DNA of 64,000 bases from Clostridium grantii DSM 8605 (GCF_900129965.1 NZ_FQXM01000011.1:1-64000); one strand, 5' to 3'. Counted from the stretch's first letter, positions 33,538-42,663 are shown. The notes: generated by a model from the letters alone, not told the origin. Numbers and translations are program-made.

Positions 33538-33565
33538 AAAGAGCTTATTTTTATAAGCTCTTTTC
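33538..33565 (+). terminator. Leader attenuator hairpin upstream of ABC-F gene
   Basis: 10-bp perfect stem AAAGAGCTTA / TAAGCTCTTT with a 6-nt loop, ending in a run of T at 33561-33564. It lies between the promoter and the start codon at 33589, with no coding gene upstream on this strand. This is the arrangement of transcription attenuators of antibiotic-induced ABC-F genes. A short start such as the in-frame TTG/ATT region at 33517 could be a leader peptide, not proven. Confidence 0.6.
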
Positions 33566-33588
33566 AAATGATAAAGAGAGGTAATAAT

Positions 33589-35328
33589 ATGATAAAAATT
33601 GAAAATTTGTCCTACTCATTTCCGCAAAAGGATTTATACAATAAAATTTCATTTACATTAGAAGATGATCAACATTGTGCTTTTATTGGAACAAGTGGTA
33701 GTGGAAAAAGTACACTAATAGATATAATTATGGATCCCGAAAGATATATGTTCGATGGTAACCTTGAGATAAAACCAAATTGTAAAATCGGGTATGTTAG
33801 TCAATTTTCTCAACTAGATAAAACAAAAGAAACCACCGTTTTTGAATATCTAGGAGAAGAATTTTTCAAACTACAAAATGAAATAACATCTATTTGTACT
33901 GAAATGGAAACTTCTTCCCATATTGATTTTTTACTAGAAAAGTATCAACAAGCTTTAGACTCACTTGATGCAATTGGTGGAGATGATTTCGAAAGCCTTC
34001 TTAATAAAAAACTAAATCTTGCAAATTTAATGAAACATAAAGATTCAAGGATATCTGCTCTTAGTGGGGGGGAATTTAAACTTATTCAAGTTGTTAAGGA
34101 AATGCTTCATAGTCCAGACTTAATGCTTATGGATGAACCTGATGTTTTTTTAGACTTTGAAAATCTTAATTCTCTTAAAAATTTAATTAATTCTCACCAA
34201 GGAACAATGTTAATTATTACCCACAATAGATATCTATTAAATCATTGCTTTAACAAAATTATTCACCTTGAAAATATGGAACTTCAAGAATTTGACGGAA
34301 GATATATTGATTATAATTTTTCATTACTTCAAACTAAAATTGAGTTACTAGAACTTGCTATTGCTGATGATGATGAAATTGAAAGAAATGAAGCAATAAT
34401 CAATAAACTAAGATTTTTCGCATCCATTTATTCTGATGCTTCCAATGGAAAAGCTTTAAAAGCTAGAATTAAAATTCAAGAAAGATTAGAAGAGCGTAGA
34501 ATCAAAGCTCCTTTTCTAGACATTAAACAACCAGATATCCGTTTAACAACTTATAATGAAGCAGAAGAAATCATAGCCTTAAAAGTTACTGATTATAATG
34601 TTGCTTTTGATGAAACACTTTTAGAAAATGTTAACTTTGAGATTAAATCTTCTGATAAAGTAGCTATTATAGGTTCAAACGGCACCGGTAAAACCACTTT
34701 ACTCAGAGATATATTTAAAAACAATCAAGCTTCTATTGAAATAAATCCTGAAATTAAAGTAGCTTATTTATCTCAACTTCAAGGAGAAATACTAAATGAA
34801 TCCAATACAATCCTTGAAGAATTCTTAAGCATAGGATTCGAAACTCATGAAGAAATCAAATCCTATGTTTCAAACTATGGGTTTGAAAGAGAAATACTTG
34901 AGCAAAAAATAGGGTCATTGTCTGGAGGGGAAAAGAATATTCTTCAACTAGCTAAAGTTGCTGCTAGTAAAGCAAACATGTTACTTTTGGATGAACCTAC
35001 AAGTCATTTAGACACTTATTCACAAATAGCTCTTGAAAAAGCCATAGAGAATTATAACGGTGCCATTATAATGATTTCTCATGATTACTATTCTATAATA
35101 AATTGTATGGATTATGTTTTAATCATTGAAGATAAAACTATTAGAAAAATGCGTATGAGAAAATTTAGAAAGATGATTTATGCTGATTATTTTGATAAAG
35201 ACTATTTAGAAATTGAACAAAAGAAAAAATCAATTGAAATGAAAATAGAATTAGCTATAAAAAACACTGATTTTGAGCTTGCAAAAAGTTTAGCTCAAGA
35301 GTTAGAATCACTTATTAAGTTACTTTAA
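33589..35328 (+). CDS. ABC-F subfamily ATPase (candidate ribosome-protection protein)
   Basis: 579 aa, soluble, two ABC domains and no membrane part. ABC1: GTSGSGKST, ALSGGEFKL, LMLMDEPDVF. ABC2: GSNGTGKTT, SLSGGEKNI, LLLDEPTSHLD. The interdomain linker (about 245-320, rich in charged helix) is the part that enters the ribosome in antibiotic-resistance ABC-F proteins. Housekeeping ABC-F factors are also possible, but the leader attenuator favours an antibiotic-inducible resistance role (inference). The ATG at 33589 (after AGAGAGGTAATAAT) is used; the longer frame from 33517 would read through the attenuator hairpin. Confidence 0.83.
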   Translation: MIKIENLSYSFPQKDLYNKISFTLEDDQHCAFIGTSGSGKSTLIDIIMDPERYMFDGNLEIKPNCKIGYVSQFSQLDKTKETTVFEYLGEEFFKLQNEITSICTEMETSSHIDFLLEKYQQALDSLDAIGGDDFESLLNKKLNLANLMKHKDSRISALSGGEFKLIQVVKEMLHSPDLMLMDEPDVFLDFENLNSLKNLINSHQGTMLIITHNRYLLNHCFNKIIHLENMELQEFDGRYIDYNFSLLQTKIELLELAIADDDEIERNEAIINKLRFFASIYSDASNGKALKARIKIQERLEERRIKAPFLDIKQPDIRLTTYNEAEEIIALKVTDYNVAFDETLLENVNFEIKSSDKVAIIGSNGTGKTTLLRDIFKNNQASIEINPEIKVAYLSQLQGEILNESNTILEEFLSIGFETHEEIKSYVSNYGFEREILEQKIGSLSGGEKNILQLAKVAASKANMLLLDEPTSHLDTYSQIALEKAIENYNGAIIMISHDYYSIINCMDYVLIIEDKTIRKMRMRKFRKMIYADYFDKDYLEIEQKKKSIEMKIELAIKNTDFELAKSLAQELESLIKLL

Positions 35329-35348
35329 ATGATATATTCCTATATTAT

Positions 35349-35513
35349 AGGGATACCACTGTGAAACTTAATTTAATTGTTTTTTTTGTTACACTTGCAT
35401 TGGCTACCTTTCCTTATACTGAATCTATAAGAATTGCATCTTAAATTTACAAAATAAAAGAATTGCTATTTTAATGGCAATTCTTTTTTTGTTTAATATA
35501 CCTATATTTTAAG
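35349..35513 (+). repeat. Dispersed repeat copy, possibly with both ends
   Basis: Left end AGGGATACCACTGTGAAACT then TAATTTAATTG, matching 44041 and 24184. At 35492-35513 TTTAATATACCTATATTTTA resembles the right end at 24262 with CTGGG lost. The interval includes a short open peptide end (LALATFPYTESIRIAS, stop at about 35444) with no start, and the ABC-F terminator. Confidence 0.45.
35456..35490 (+). terminator. Terminator of ABC-F gene
   Basis: 11-bp perfect stem AAAAGAATTGC / GCAATTCTTTT, 10-nt loop, followed by further T to 35490. It lies 128 nt past the ABC-F stop. Confidence 0.8.
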
Positions 35514-35541
35514 GGGAACTGGTCGACTTCCTTTTTTTATT

Positions 35542-36702
35542 CTAGCTGTTGCAACTTAATACATTTAAAAGCTCATCTACTTTAAATACATGATTAATTT
35601 CAAAAATTTCTGCTAGTGTTTCTATATTTTCCTCTAAATGTTCAATATCTTTAGAATACATATGCATTATATCTACTGCGTCTCCATCAGTAAATTCACA
35701 CTTTTCTATCCATCTTAATACAAATAATTCCTTAATCATTAAATAACTAACTACAGCTAGCTTTATTTTTGCAGATACATCCCAGTCAAAAACCGCCTTC
35801 ATAAAATATCTAAATACAAAATAAACTAATAGATTTTCAAACTTATACATCTTATCTTCATAATACTTATTGAAATTCTTATGTTTAGCTAAATAAAGCT
35901 CTTCATTGTCACTTTCCCAAAAACATCTTACTACATCATTTAATTTCAATGGATCATTAGGATTTATATGTTTTAATTCCTTAAATACTTTAAAGAATTC
36001 ATGCATATTCTTATATTTAATACTTTCTTTGCTTTTATGATTATGTAAGCTATTAATATATTCCTTTATAAAATTACTATCTGAGTATTTTTCTTTGACT
36101 TCCTCTATACCCTGTATACTATCTTCATCTATTTTTTCTTGAATTTCACTGGCAAATTTAAGAACTAAACAAGCCCTTTTATCTAAATCAATCTCACGAT
36201 TTTGAAGAATATCAATAATTGATTTTCTACATCGCATAAGATTTATATAAAACATAGCATCAATATCATTATATGAAGTTATTCCCTCTTGATTTTCGCT
36301 AACCTTAAATTCTGTTTTGCTGCTATCATTTAATATTAGTCTTGCCGCTTCTGGACATGATAATGAGATTCCGACCTCACGCAAACCTCCAAATTCCTCC
36401 ATATATCTTGGATACTGTTTGCATGTATAGCAAAGGCTATCCTCTCCAATTTCACTATATATGTCGCACATTTTATTTTCATTTAAAAATGGACAGTTGT
36501 TGCCTTTTAATACAAATACATTTTCTCCATCTTTATGTACTATCTCATTTCTTAATCTTTTTCCAAAGTCCAGCTTTACCTCTTGATAATGATTATATGT
36601 GTCATCATCAATTACAACTTCCCATCCAGCACAACATGTATCTTCACATTCTGAAGCTATGCATCTAAAGTTTTTAAAATAATCCGGTACTCTTATTTTC
36701 AT
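35542..36702 (-). CDS. Flagellin lysine-N-methylase-like protein (FliB family)
   Basis: 386 aa. The cysteine-rich N-terminus FRCIASECEDTCCAGWEVVI, then GNNCPFLNENKMCDIYSEIG and SLCYTCKQYPR, is the FliB pattern. Family members methylate surface lysines of flagellin and probably carry an Fe-S cluster on these cysteines. No flagellar gene lies in this window, so it is an orphan copy whose target may be another protein. It starts one base after the stop of the acetyltransferase gene, so the two are co-transcribed. Confidence 0.85.
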   Translation of the reverse strand: MKIRVPDYFKNFRCIASECEDTCCAGWEVVIDDDTYNHYQEVKLDFGKRLRNEIVHKDGENVFVLKGNNCPFLNENKMCDIYSEIGEDSLCYTCKQYPRYMEEFGGLREVGISLSCPEAARLILNDSSKTEFKVSENQEGITSYNDIDAMFYINLMRCRKSIIDILQNREIDLDKRACLVLKFASEIQEKIDEDSIQGIEEVKEKYSDSNFIKEYINSLHNHKSKESIKYKNMHEFFKVFKELKHINPNDPLKLNDVVRCFWESDNEELYLAKHKNFNKYYEDKMYKFENLLVYFVFRYFMKAVFDWDVSAKIKLAVVSYLMIKELFVLRWIEKCEFTDGDAVDIMHMYSKDIEHLEENIETLAEIFEINHVFKVDELLNVLSCNS

Positions 36703-36703
36703 T

Positions 36704-37321
36704 TTACAGCTCCATATCTATTTTCAAATCTTTATAATAATAGTCCATATCTCTTTCACCTATAGGGCGTAATACTCTACAAGGATTTCCTACAGCAACT
36801 ACATTTGCTGGAATATCTTTTGTAACCACACTACCTGCACCAATAACTGTGTTATCTCCTATTGATATCCCTGGTAGTACAACTGAATTAGCACCTATCC
36901 AAACATTGTTACCAATTGTTATAGATACATTATACTGTACTTGTTTGCTCCTTAACCCCGGATGAATGGGATGTGTGCCTGCCGACAATGTAACATTTGG
37001 TCCAAACATCACATTATTACCTACATAAATATCACAATCATCTACTAATGTTAAATTAAAATTAGCATAAACTCCGTTGCCAAAATGAACAAATTTTCCG
37101 CCCCAATTTGCATTAAAAGGTGATTGAATATAGCAATCTTCACCAATCTCACAAAACATAGCCTTTAACAATTTTTTCTTTTTTTCATGTTCGCTAGGCC
37201 TTGCTTGATTAAAATCATAAAGCAACTCCAATTGTTTTTCTTGTTCTTCAAGTAATTCTGCATTATCACAGAAATATAATTTTTGTGATTTCATTCTTTC
37301 TTTTATCTCATTAAGTTTCAT
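36704..37321 (-). CDS. Maltose/galactoside O-acetyltransferase family (left-handed beta-helix)
   Basis: 205 aa. N-terminal Mac domain (about 5-60), then hexapeptide repeats forming a left-handed beta-helix: GNNVMFGPNVTLSAGTHPIH (catalytic His) and IGNNVWIGANSVVLPGISIG. It transfers acetyl from acetyl-CoA to a sugar hydroxyl. Upstream partner of the FliB-like gene, which starts one base after its stop. The sugar substrate is not known. Confidence 0.88.
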   Translation of the reverse strand: MKLNEIKERMKSQKLYFCDNAELLEEQEKQLELLYDFNQARPSEHEKKKKLLKAMFCEIGEDCYIQSPFNANWGGKFVHFGNGVYANFNLTLVDDCDIYVGNNVMFGPNVTLSAGTHPIHPGLRSKQVQYNVSITIGNNVWIGANSVVLPGISIGDNTVIGAGSVVTKDIPANVVAVGNPCRVLRPIGERDMDYYYKDLKIDMEL

Positions 37322-37665
37322 ATAACTATCCCCTTAGAATCTATTTTTTAATAGTATAATCTTCTCACATAATACTTCATAGTTTTTTAGTAGTCAATAT
37401 ATCTGCTTGAATTAAGGATAGTATTTATCCATTTACTACATTTATGGAACTCTATAATTAAATATTTTTCTTCAAAACCATTATAAAATCACAATTCTTT
37501 ACTTTTTGCATGCATATGACAAAAAAGACTGTAGTTGTATTTCTTTTATAGCTAAGTTAAACTAACTATATTGTTAGAAATCACACATTATTTTGATAAT
37601 AAAATAGTGACATTCGATAAATAATATGAATACTATTATACACCAAATTAAAAGGAGAAAAAAAT
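37322..37665. other. Intergenic region, divergent promoters
   Basis: 344 bp between the divergent acetyltransferase and nitroreductase genes. It should hold both promoters, but no consensus pair stands out. A weak inverted repeat CTAAC - 6 nt - GTTAG occurs at 37563-37578. Nothing else is seen. Confidence 0.5.
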
Positions 37666-38319
37666 ATGAATATAATTGAAAGTTTAAACAAACGTTACTC
37701 TGTAAAAGAATTTGATGCCACAAAGAAAATTTCAGATGAGGATCTTAGCAAAATCAAAGACCTTTTAAAACTTAGTCCATCTAGTGTTAATGGTCAACCA
37801 TGGCACTTTGTAATTGCAAATACAGATGAAGGTAAAAAGAAAATTAGTAAAAGTACTCAAGGATTTTTTAGTTTTAATGATGCTAAAGTGTTAGATGCAC
37901 CTCAGGTTGTTGTATTTTGTGCAAGAACTGATATGGATGAAGAATATTTACTTCATGTATTAGAATCTGAAGATGCTGACGGTCGTTTTACTCAAGAAGA
38001 CTTTAAAAACAATCAACATATGGGTCGCTCAACCTTTGTAAATATACATCGTAATGATTTAAAAGATTTGCAACATTGGATAGCAAAACAAGTTTATTTA
38101 AACATGGGTAATCTTTTATTAGGGGCTGCTGCTCTTGGTATTGATGCTGTGCCAATGGAAGGTTTTGATGCAAAAGTTTTAAATGAAGAGCTAGGTTTAA
38201 TTGAAAAAGGATATACAGCAATTGGTATAGTTGCACTTGGTTACAGAAGTGCTAATGACTTTAATGCTGATTTACCTAAATCAAGATTAAAAGAAGAAGA
38301 AATAATTACTGTTATCTAA
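37666..38319 (+). CDS. Nitroreductase family protein (NfsB-like)
   Basis: 217-aa FMN-dependent NAD(P)H oxidoreductase. N-terminal FMN contacts NKRYSVKEFD and LSPSSVNGQPWHFVI; later AKQVYLNMGNLLLGAAALGI and the ending GYRSANDFNADLPKSRLKEE are typical of oxygen-insensitive nitroreductase/dihydropteridine reductase. It reduces nitroaromatics or quinones; physiological substrate unknown. Ribosome site AAAAGGAG; monocistronic, with a terminator at 38371. Confidence 0.9.
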   Translation: MNIIESLNKRYSVKEFDATKKISDEDLSKIKDLLKLSPSSVNGQPWHFVIANTDEGKKKISKSTQGFFSFNDAKVLDAPQVVVFCARTDMDEEYLLHVLESEDADGRFTQEDFKNNQHMGRSTFVNIHRNDLKDLQHWIAKQVYLNMGNLLLGAAALGIDAVPMEGFDAKVLNEELGLIEKGYTAIGIVALGYRSANDFNADLPKSRLKEEEIITVI

Positions 38320-38370
38320 TAGAAAAGTAAATCCTACTTTGTTTTTGATTTATTTTAGAATATAAGAAGT

Positions 38371-38410
38371 CTTAGTTGTATAACTTATGCAACTAAGATT
38401 TCTGTTTTTT
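38371..38410 (+). terminator. Terminator of nitroreductase gene
   Basis: Stem CTTAGTTG / CAACTAAG (38371-38378 with 38390-38397), followed after a short gap by TTTTTT to 38410. Confidence 0.7.
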
Positions 38411-38460
38411 AAATCAATCAAAAGTGGTATACTTAAGATTATAAAAATTATAGGAAAGAA

Positions 38461-39288
38461 GTGAAGTTAATGAAAAAAATAGTAGCGATATTATTAGCAA
38501 CTACATTTATCAGCATGTTATTTACCGGTTGTACTGCCAATAATAATAAAGCAAATACAAATGATCAAAATGAAGAATTGATTGTAGGTATGGAGCTTGC
38601 TTATCCCCCTTTTGAAACAAAAGATTCAGATGGAAATCCCACTGGTGTTAGTGCAGATTTAGCAAAAGCTTTAGGGGAATATTTAAATAGGCCTGTAAAA
38701 ATTGAAAATATTAATTGGGATGGTCTTATTCCATCACTTCAAACAAATAAAGTAGATGTAGTTATATCCTCTATGACTATTACAGATGAGCGCAAAGAGG
38801 TAATTGATTTTTCCGATCCTTATGCTCATTCATATCTTGCTTTATTAGTAAATAAAGATTCTGATGTTAAGTCTATTGAAGATTTAAATGAAGAAGGTAG
38901 AACTATTGATGTAAAAAAAGGAACAACAGGATATATATATGCAAATAAGAATTTAACAAAAGCAACTATCAATGCTCTTTCTTCTGAAAATGCTTGTGTT
39001 ACAGAAGTTACTCAAGGAAAAGCTGATGCTTTTATTTATGATCAATTAACGATTTATCGTCAAAATCAATTAAATAAAGAAACTACAGAGGCAGTTCTTA
39101 TACCATTTCAAGATAGTGAAAGTTGGGGAATGGCTGTAAATAAAGGAAATGAAGAGTTATTAAGTGAAATAAATGCCTTCATAAAAGAGTATAAAGAAAA
39201 AGACGGATTTGAAGAAGTTACAAATAAATATATGGCAGAGGAAAAGAAAATCTTTGACGAACTTGATTTTCCATGGTTCTTTGATTAA
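38461..39288 (+). CDS. Amino-acid ABC transporter substrate-binding lipoprotein
   Basis: 275 aa lipoprotein, lipobox SMLFTGC (Cys about 24), SBP family 3 features ELIVGMELAYPPFETKDSDG, GVSADLAKALGEYL and ITDERKEVIDFSDPYAHSYL. Binds a polar amino acid; ligand not readable. The frame starts at GTG 38461 with AGGAAAG just before it; ATG 38470 is an alternative start. First gene of a three-gene importer operon. Confidence 0.87.
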   Translation: MKLMKKIVAILLATTFISMLFTGCTANNNKANTNDQNEELIVGMELAYPPFETKDSDGNPTGVSADLAKALGEYLNRPVKIENINWDGLIPSLQTNKVDVVISSMTITDERKEVIDFSDPYAHSYLALLVNKDSDVKSIEDLNEEGRTIDVKKGTTGYIYANKNLTKATINALSSENACVTEVTQGKADAFIYDQLTIYRQNQLNKETTEAVLIPFQDSESWGMAVNKGNEELLSEINAFIKEYKEKDGFEEVTNKYMAEEKKIFDELDFPWFFD

Positions 39289-39297
39289 GGAGATTAT

Positions 39298-40071
39298 ATG
39301 AAAAATAGAATTAATCAAGAGCCAACTTTAGTGAATAAAATACTTAGTGCTTTTTTTGTTGTGATGGTATTTGTTTTATTTATGTGGTTTTCAGTAGATT
39401 CTATTAATTTAAAATTGGATTTCACCACTTTATTTAAATATAAACAAAGACTATGGGATGGGTTTGTAATGACTATAGTTATTTCTATAGGAAGTTTAAT
39501 TATAAGCTTGTTAATCGGAGCAATAACAGCTATTGGTCAAAAATCTAGAATATTAGCTATAAGTTATTTTTCTAAGGTTTATGTACAACTTATAAGAGGA
39601 ACACCTTTATTGGTTCAAATATACTTTTTCTATTATATTATAGGAACAGCTTGGGGGGTAGCTAACAGATATGTGGCTGGTATAATAATACTCTCTATTT
39701 TTGAAGGAGCGTACATTTCAGAAATTATTAGAGGTGGGTTAGAAAGTATAGACAATCAACAATATGAAATTGCAAAATCAATTGGGCTTACTCCGGCTAA
39801 AACTTTTAGACTTGTAACCTTTCCTATATTGATGGCTCGTATAATACCAGCTTTAGCAGGGCAATTTTCATCTATAATTAAGGATTCCTCACTATTGTCA
39901 GTAATTGCTTTAATTGAACTTACCCAAACAATACAAGAAATATCCGCAGATAATTTTAGAATGTTTGAGAACTATATATTTGTTGGGTTCTTATATTTTA
40001 TACTTACCTTTACTGTTTCCATGATATCAGGAATTTTTGAAAGAAGGTATAAACATGAAAATAGAGCTTAG
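39298..40071 (+). CDS. Amino-acid ABC transporter permease
   Basis: 257 aa, about five membrane helices, with IIRGGLESIDNQQYEIAKSIG and RLVTFPILMARIIPALAGQF, the coupling region of polar amino-acid importers. A single permease gene implies a homodimeric channel. Starts 9 nt after the binding-protein gene and overlaps the ATPase start by 17 nt. Confidence 0.88.
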   Translation: MKNRINQEPTLVNKILSAFFVVMVFVLFMWFSVDSINLKLDFTTLFKYKQRLWDGFVMTIVISIGSLIISLLIGAITAIGQKSRILAISYFSKVYVQLIRGTPLLVQIYFFYYIIGTAWGVANRYVAGIIILSIFEGAYISEIIRGGLESIDNQQYEIAKSIGLTPAKTFRLVTFPILMARIIPALAGQFSSIIKDSSLLSVIALIELTQTIQEISADNFRMFENYIFVGFLYFILTFTVSMISGIFERRYKHENRA

Positions 40072-40789
40072 AAATATATGTAAAGATTTTAAAGATAAAG
40101 TAGTATTAAAAGATATTTGTTTTCAGGATGATATAAATTCTATTGCAATTATCGGCCCCTCTGGAGGCGGAAAATCCACATTATTAAGAATTATGGGGGG
40201 ATTAATTGTTCCAGACAGTGGAGAAATGTATTTAGATGGGGATAAAATTAATTTTGATGAAAAATCCTTGCAAATTTACAGAAGAAATATAGGTTTTGTT
40301 TTTCAATCTAAAGGACTTTTTGAACATCTTACAGCATTAGAAAATGTAACCTTGCCTCTTATATATACCTTTGGGGTTAATAAAGTACAATCGGTAGAAA
40401 TAGCGGACAAACTTTTCGCTAGATTTGGTTTATCCAAAGAAAAAAACAAGTACCCTTTTCAGCTTTCAGGAGGGCAGCAGCAAAGAATAGCTTTAGCAAG
40501 AGCCGTTGCCATTAAACCTAAGCTTTTATTGTTAGATGAACCAACATCAGCCTTAGATCCGGAATATACTTCTGAAGTATTAGATATGCTAAAAGAACTT
40601 CAAGGAGATGGGTTAGATACTATAATTGTAACTCACGAAATGGGTTTTGCTAAAAATGCTTGTGAGAAAGTTATATTTTTAGGGGATAATAAAATTATTG
40701 AAAGTGGAAAAAGCACTGAAATATTTAAAAATCCTAAATCAAAAGAAGTTAAAACATTTTTAAATAAAATACTTGAATGGAATGCATAG
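40055..40789 (+). CDS. Amino-acid ABC transporter ATP-binding protein
   Basis: 244 aa. Walker A GPSGGGKST, Q-loop FVFQSKGLFEHLTALEN, signature LSGGQQQRIALARAV, Walker B LLLLDEPTSALDPE and TIIVTHEMGFAKNA. The start at 40055 (after AGAAGG) is chosen; the longer frame start at 40037 has no ribosome site. It completes the SBP-permease-ATPase set, unlike the two sugar importers here that lack an ATPase. Confidence 0.9.
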   Translation: MKIELRNICKDFKDKVVLKDICFQDDINSIAIIGPSGGGKSTLLRIMGGLIVPDSGEMYLDGDKINFDEKSLQIYRRNIGFVFQSKGLFEHLTALENVTLPLIYTFGVNKVQSVEIADKLFARFGLSKEKNKYPFQLSGGQQQRIALARAVAIKPKLLLLDEPTSALDPEYTSEVLDMLKELQGDGLDTIIVTHEMGFAKNACEKVIFLGDNKIIESGKSTEIFKNPKSKEVKTFLNKILEWNA

Positions 40790-40811
40790 GTATTCAAAAT
40801 CAAGGATAAAT

Positions 40812-40847
40812 AAAAAATAGTTAACTATTTAAAGTTAACTATTTTTT
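40812..40847. terminator. Bidirectional terminator between convergent importer operons
   Basis: 15-bp perfect stem (40812-40826 with 40833-40847; arm AAAAAATAGTTAACT) and 6-nt loop. T-runs on both strands end the plus-strand amino-acid importer and the minus-strand sugar importer. Confidence 0.85.
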
Positions 40848-40853
40848 ATTTAT

Positions 40854-41681
40854 TTATTTTACTGAACCCTGAAGAACTCCGTCTATAATATGTTTTTGCA
40901 TAAACAAATATACAATTATTACTGGGATTACTGTCAGCATTAAACCTGCCATAGATAAACCATATTCAACTGTATATGTTCCTGAAAAATAATAAGTTGA
41001 TAATGGTAATGTTCTTTCTGTTTGTCCTATCAACACTAAAGATGGTAACAAGAAATCATTCCAAATCCATAATACGTCTAAAATAACGATAGTCATTGTT
41101 GTTGGTTTTAATAATGGAAATACAACTTTCCAAAAGGTTTGGAATTCATTACATCCATCAATCATAGCCGCTTCTTCTAATGACCTTGGTATACTTTTTA
41201 TAAACCCATGATACATGAAGACTGCAAGCGAAGAACCAAATCCTAAGTACATATAAATTAAAGCCCATTTGCTATTAAGAAATCCAATGGTACCATAAAT
41301 TTTAACTAAAGGAATCATAATACCTTGGAAAGGAATAATCATAGATGCTAACATTGCAAAGAACATTATTTTATTCATTTTCCAATCTTTTCTTACAAAA
41401 ATATAAGCTGTCATGGATGAAAAAATTGTTATAATTAAAACACTAAAAAATGTTATTATTAATGAATTTGTAAAGCCATGAAGGTAATCCATTTTCTTGA
41501 ATGCATCAATATAATTAAATAAGCTAAAAGTTGTAGGAAGAGCTAAAGGATTTGCAATAATTTCTTTTCTATCTTTAAAAGAGTTTATTAACACAAACAC
41601 AAAAGGAACTATATATATAATAAAAAATATACTTAATACAACTAATTTTAATGCATTAACTATAAACTTATTTCTTTTCAT
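40854..41681 (-). CDS. Carbohydrate ABC transporter permease (MalG type)
   Basis: 275 aa with six membrane helices, EAA loop SLEEAAMIDGCNEFQTFWKV and C-terminus DGVLQGSVK, as in CUT1 sugar importers. Its start overlaps the preceding permease stop (TAATG). Last gene of the second sugar-import operon, which also lacks an ATPase gene. Confidence 0.88.
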   Translation of the reverse strand: MKRNKFIVNALKLVVLSIFFIIYIVPFVFVLINSFKDRKEIIANPLALPTTFSLFNYIDAFKKMDYLHGFTNSLIITFFSVLIITIFSSMTAYIFVRKDWKMNKIMFFAMLASMIIPFQGIMIPLVKIYGTIGFLNSKWALIYMYLGFGSSLAVFMYHGFIKSIPRSLEEAAMIDGCNEFQTFWKVVFPLLKPTTMTIVILDVLWIWNDFLLPSLVLIGQTERTLPLSTYYFSGTYTVEYGLSMAGLMLTVIPVIIVYLFMQKHIIDGVLQGSVK

Positions 41682-42565
41682 TAAGCTTCTACCTCCATCC
41701 TCTTAGTTAAATAAACTTGTATTAAAGTAACACTAGCAACCATCAAGAATAAGAAAAATGCTTGTGCCTGTCCTACCCCGTATTGTTGTGCTAAAAAAGC
41801 TTTATTATAAACATGCATCGCTATCATTTCTGTACTTTTAAATGGCCCACCGCCAGTTAAGGATATATTTAAATCGTAAACCATGAATCCTCTTTGCAGT
41901 GTTAAAAATATACATACTGTAAAAGAAGGTATCATCATAGGTAAGATAATATTTTTCAATTTTATGAAAGGGCTAGCCCCATCTATATCTGCTGCTTCTA
42001 GTATATCTCCAGGAACATTCATAAAGCCTGCAATATATATAATCATCATATAACCAGATAATTGCCATACTGTTACTATAACTAATGTCCAAAATGCTTT
42101 ATTTGGATCAGATAACCAAGATGATGAGAATATTGGTATATTAAAGTTTTTACCTATATAAACTAAAACATTTGAGAAAATAAACTGCCATATAAATCCA
42201 AGTAAAATTCCGCCTATTAAATTAGGAGTAAAAAAGCCTGCTCTAAAGAAATTTTGACCCTTTGTACCACTAGTTAATATAAATGCTAAAAAGAAAGCTA
42301 CTGCATTAACAAGAATCACTGTAACAAACACATATTTTAATGTAAACCCAAATGATGTCCAAAATACTCCATCCTTAAAAACTTCTCCGTAATTTTTAAA
42401 ACCTACAAGAATATGTTCACTATCTATTCCATTCCAATTAGTAAAAGTCAAGTATATCCCAAACAAGAAGGGGATAATCATTACTGTTAGAAAAGCAAAA
42501 GTTGATGGTCCTGCAAAAATTGTATAAGTCTTTAATTTTTGAATAAAACTTTTTTCATTATTCAT
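41681..42565 (-). CDS. Carbohydrate ABC transporter permease (MalF type)
   Basis: 294 aa, six membrane helices with EAA loop DILEAADIDGASPFIKLKNI and a FFTPNLIGGILLGFIWQFIF helix. Starts after AAAAGGGGTGTTAAA, about 100 nt downstream of the binding-protein gene, with a hairpin in between (42618). Partner of the permease ending at 40854. Confidence 0.88.
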   Translation of the reverse strand: MNNEKSFIQKLKTYTIFAGPSTFAFLTVMIIPFLFGIYLTFTNWNGIDSEHILVGFKNYGEVFKDGVFWTSFGFTLKYVFVTVILVNAVAFFLAFILTSGTKGQNFFRAGFFTPNLIGGILLGFIWQFIFSNVLVYIGKNFNIPIFSSSWLSDPNKAFWTLVIVTVWQLSGYMMIIYIAGFMNVPGDILEAADIDGASPFIKLKNIILPMMIPSFTVCIFLTLQRGFMVYDLNISLTGGGPFKSTEMIAMHVYNKAFLAQQYGVGQAQAFFLFLMVASVTLIQVYLTKRMEVEA

Positions 42566-42617
42566 TTTAACACCCCTTTTTTAACAAATATCCTGTTACT
42601 ATCTGACCTTTTATTAA

Positions 42618-42649
42618 AATAGCGGATATACAACATTATATCCGCTATT
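42618..42649 (-). terminator. Hairpin between sugar binding-protein and permease genes
   Basis: Perfect 13-bp stem AATAGCGGATATA / TATATCCGCTATT with a 6-nt loop and a modest T stretch after it on the minus strand (TTAATAAAAGG). Located 15 nt after the binding-protein stop. Probable partial terminator or mRNA stabiliser. Confidence 0.6.
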
Positions 42650-42663
42650 GATTTTAATTGAGA

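Noticed and set aside
33517..33588. N-terminal extension of the ABC-F protein
   Set aside because: It would be translated through the attenuator hairpin, lacks a ribosome site and adds 24 residues that do not fit the family; ATG 33589 has its own ribosome site.
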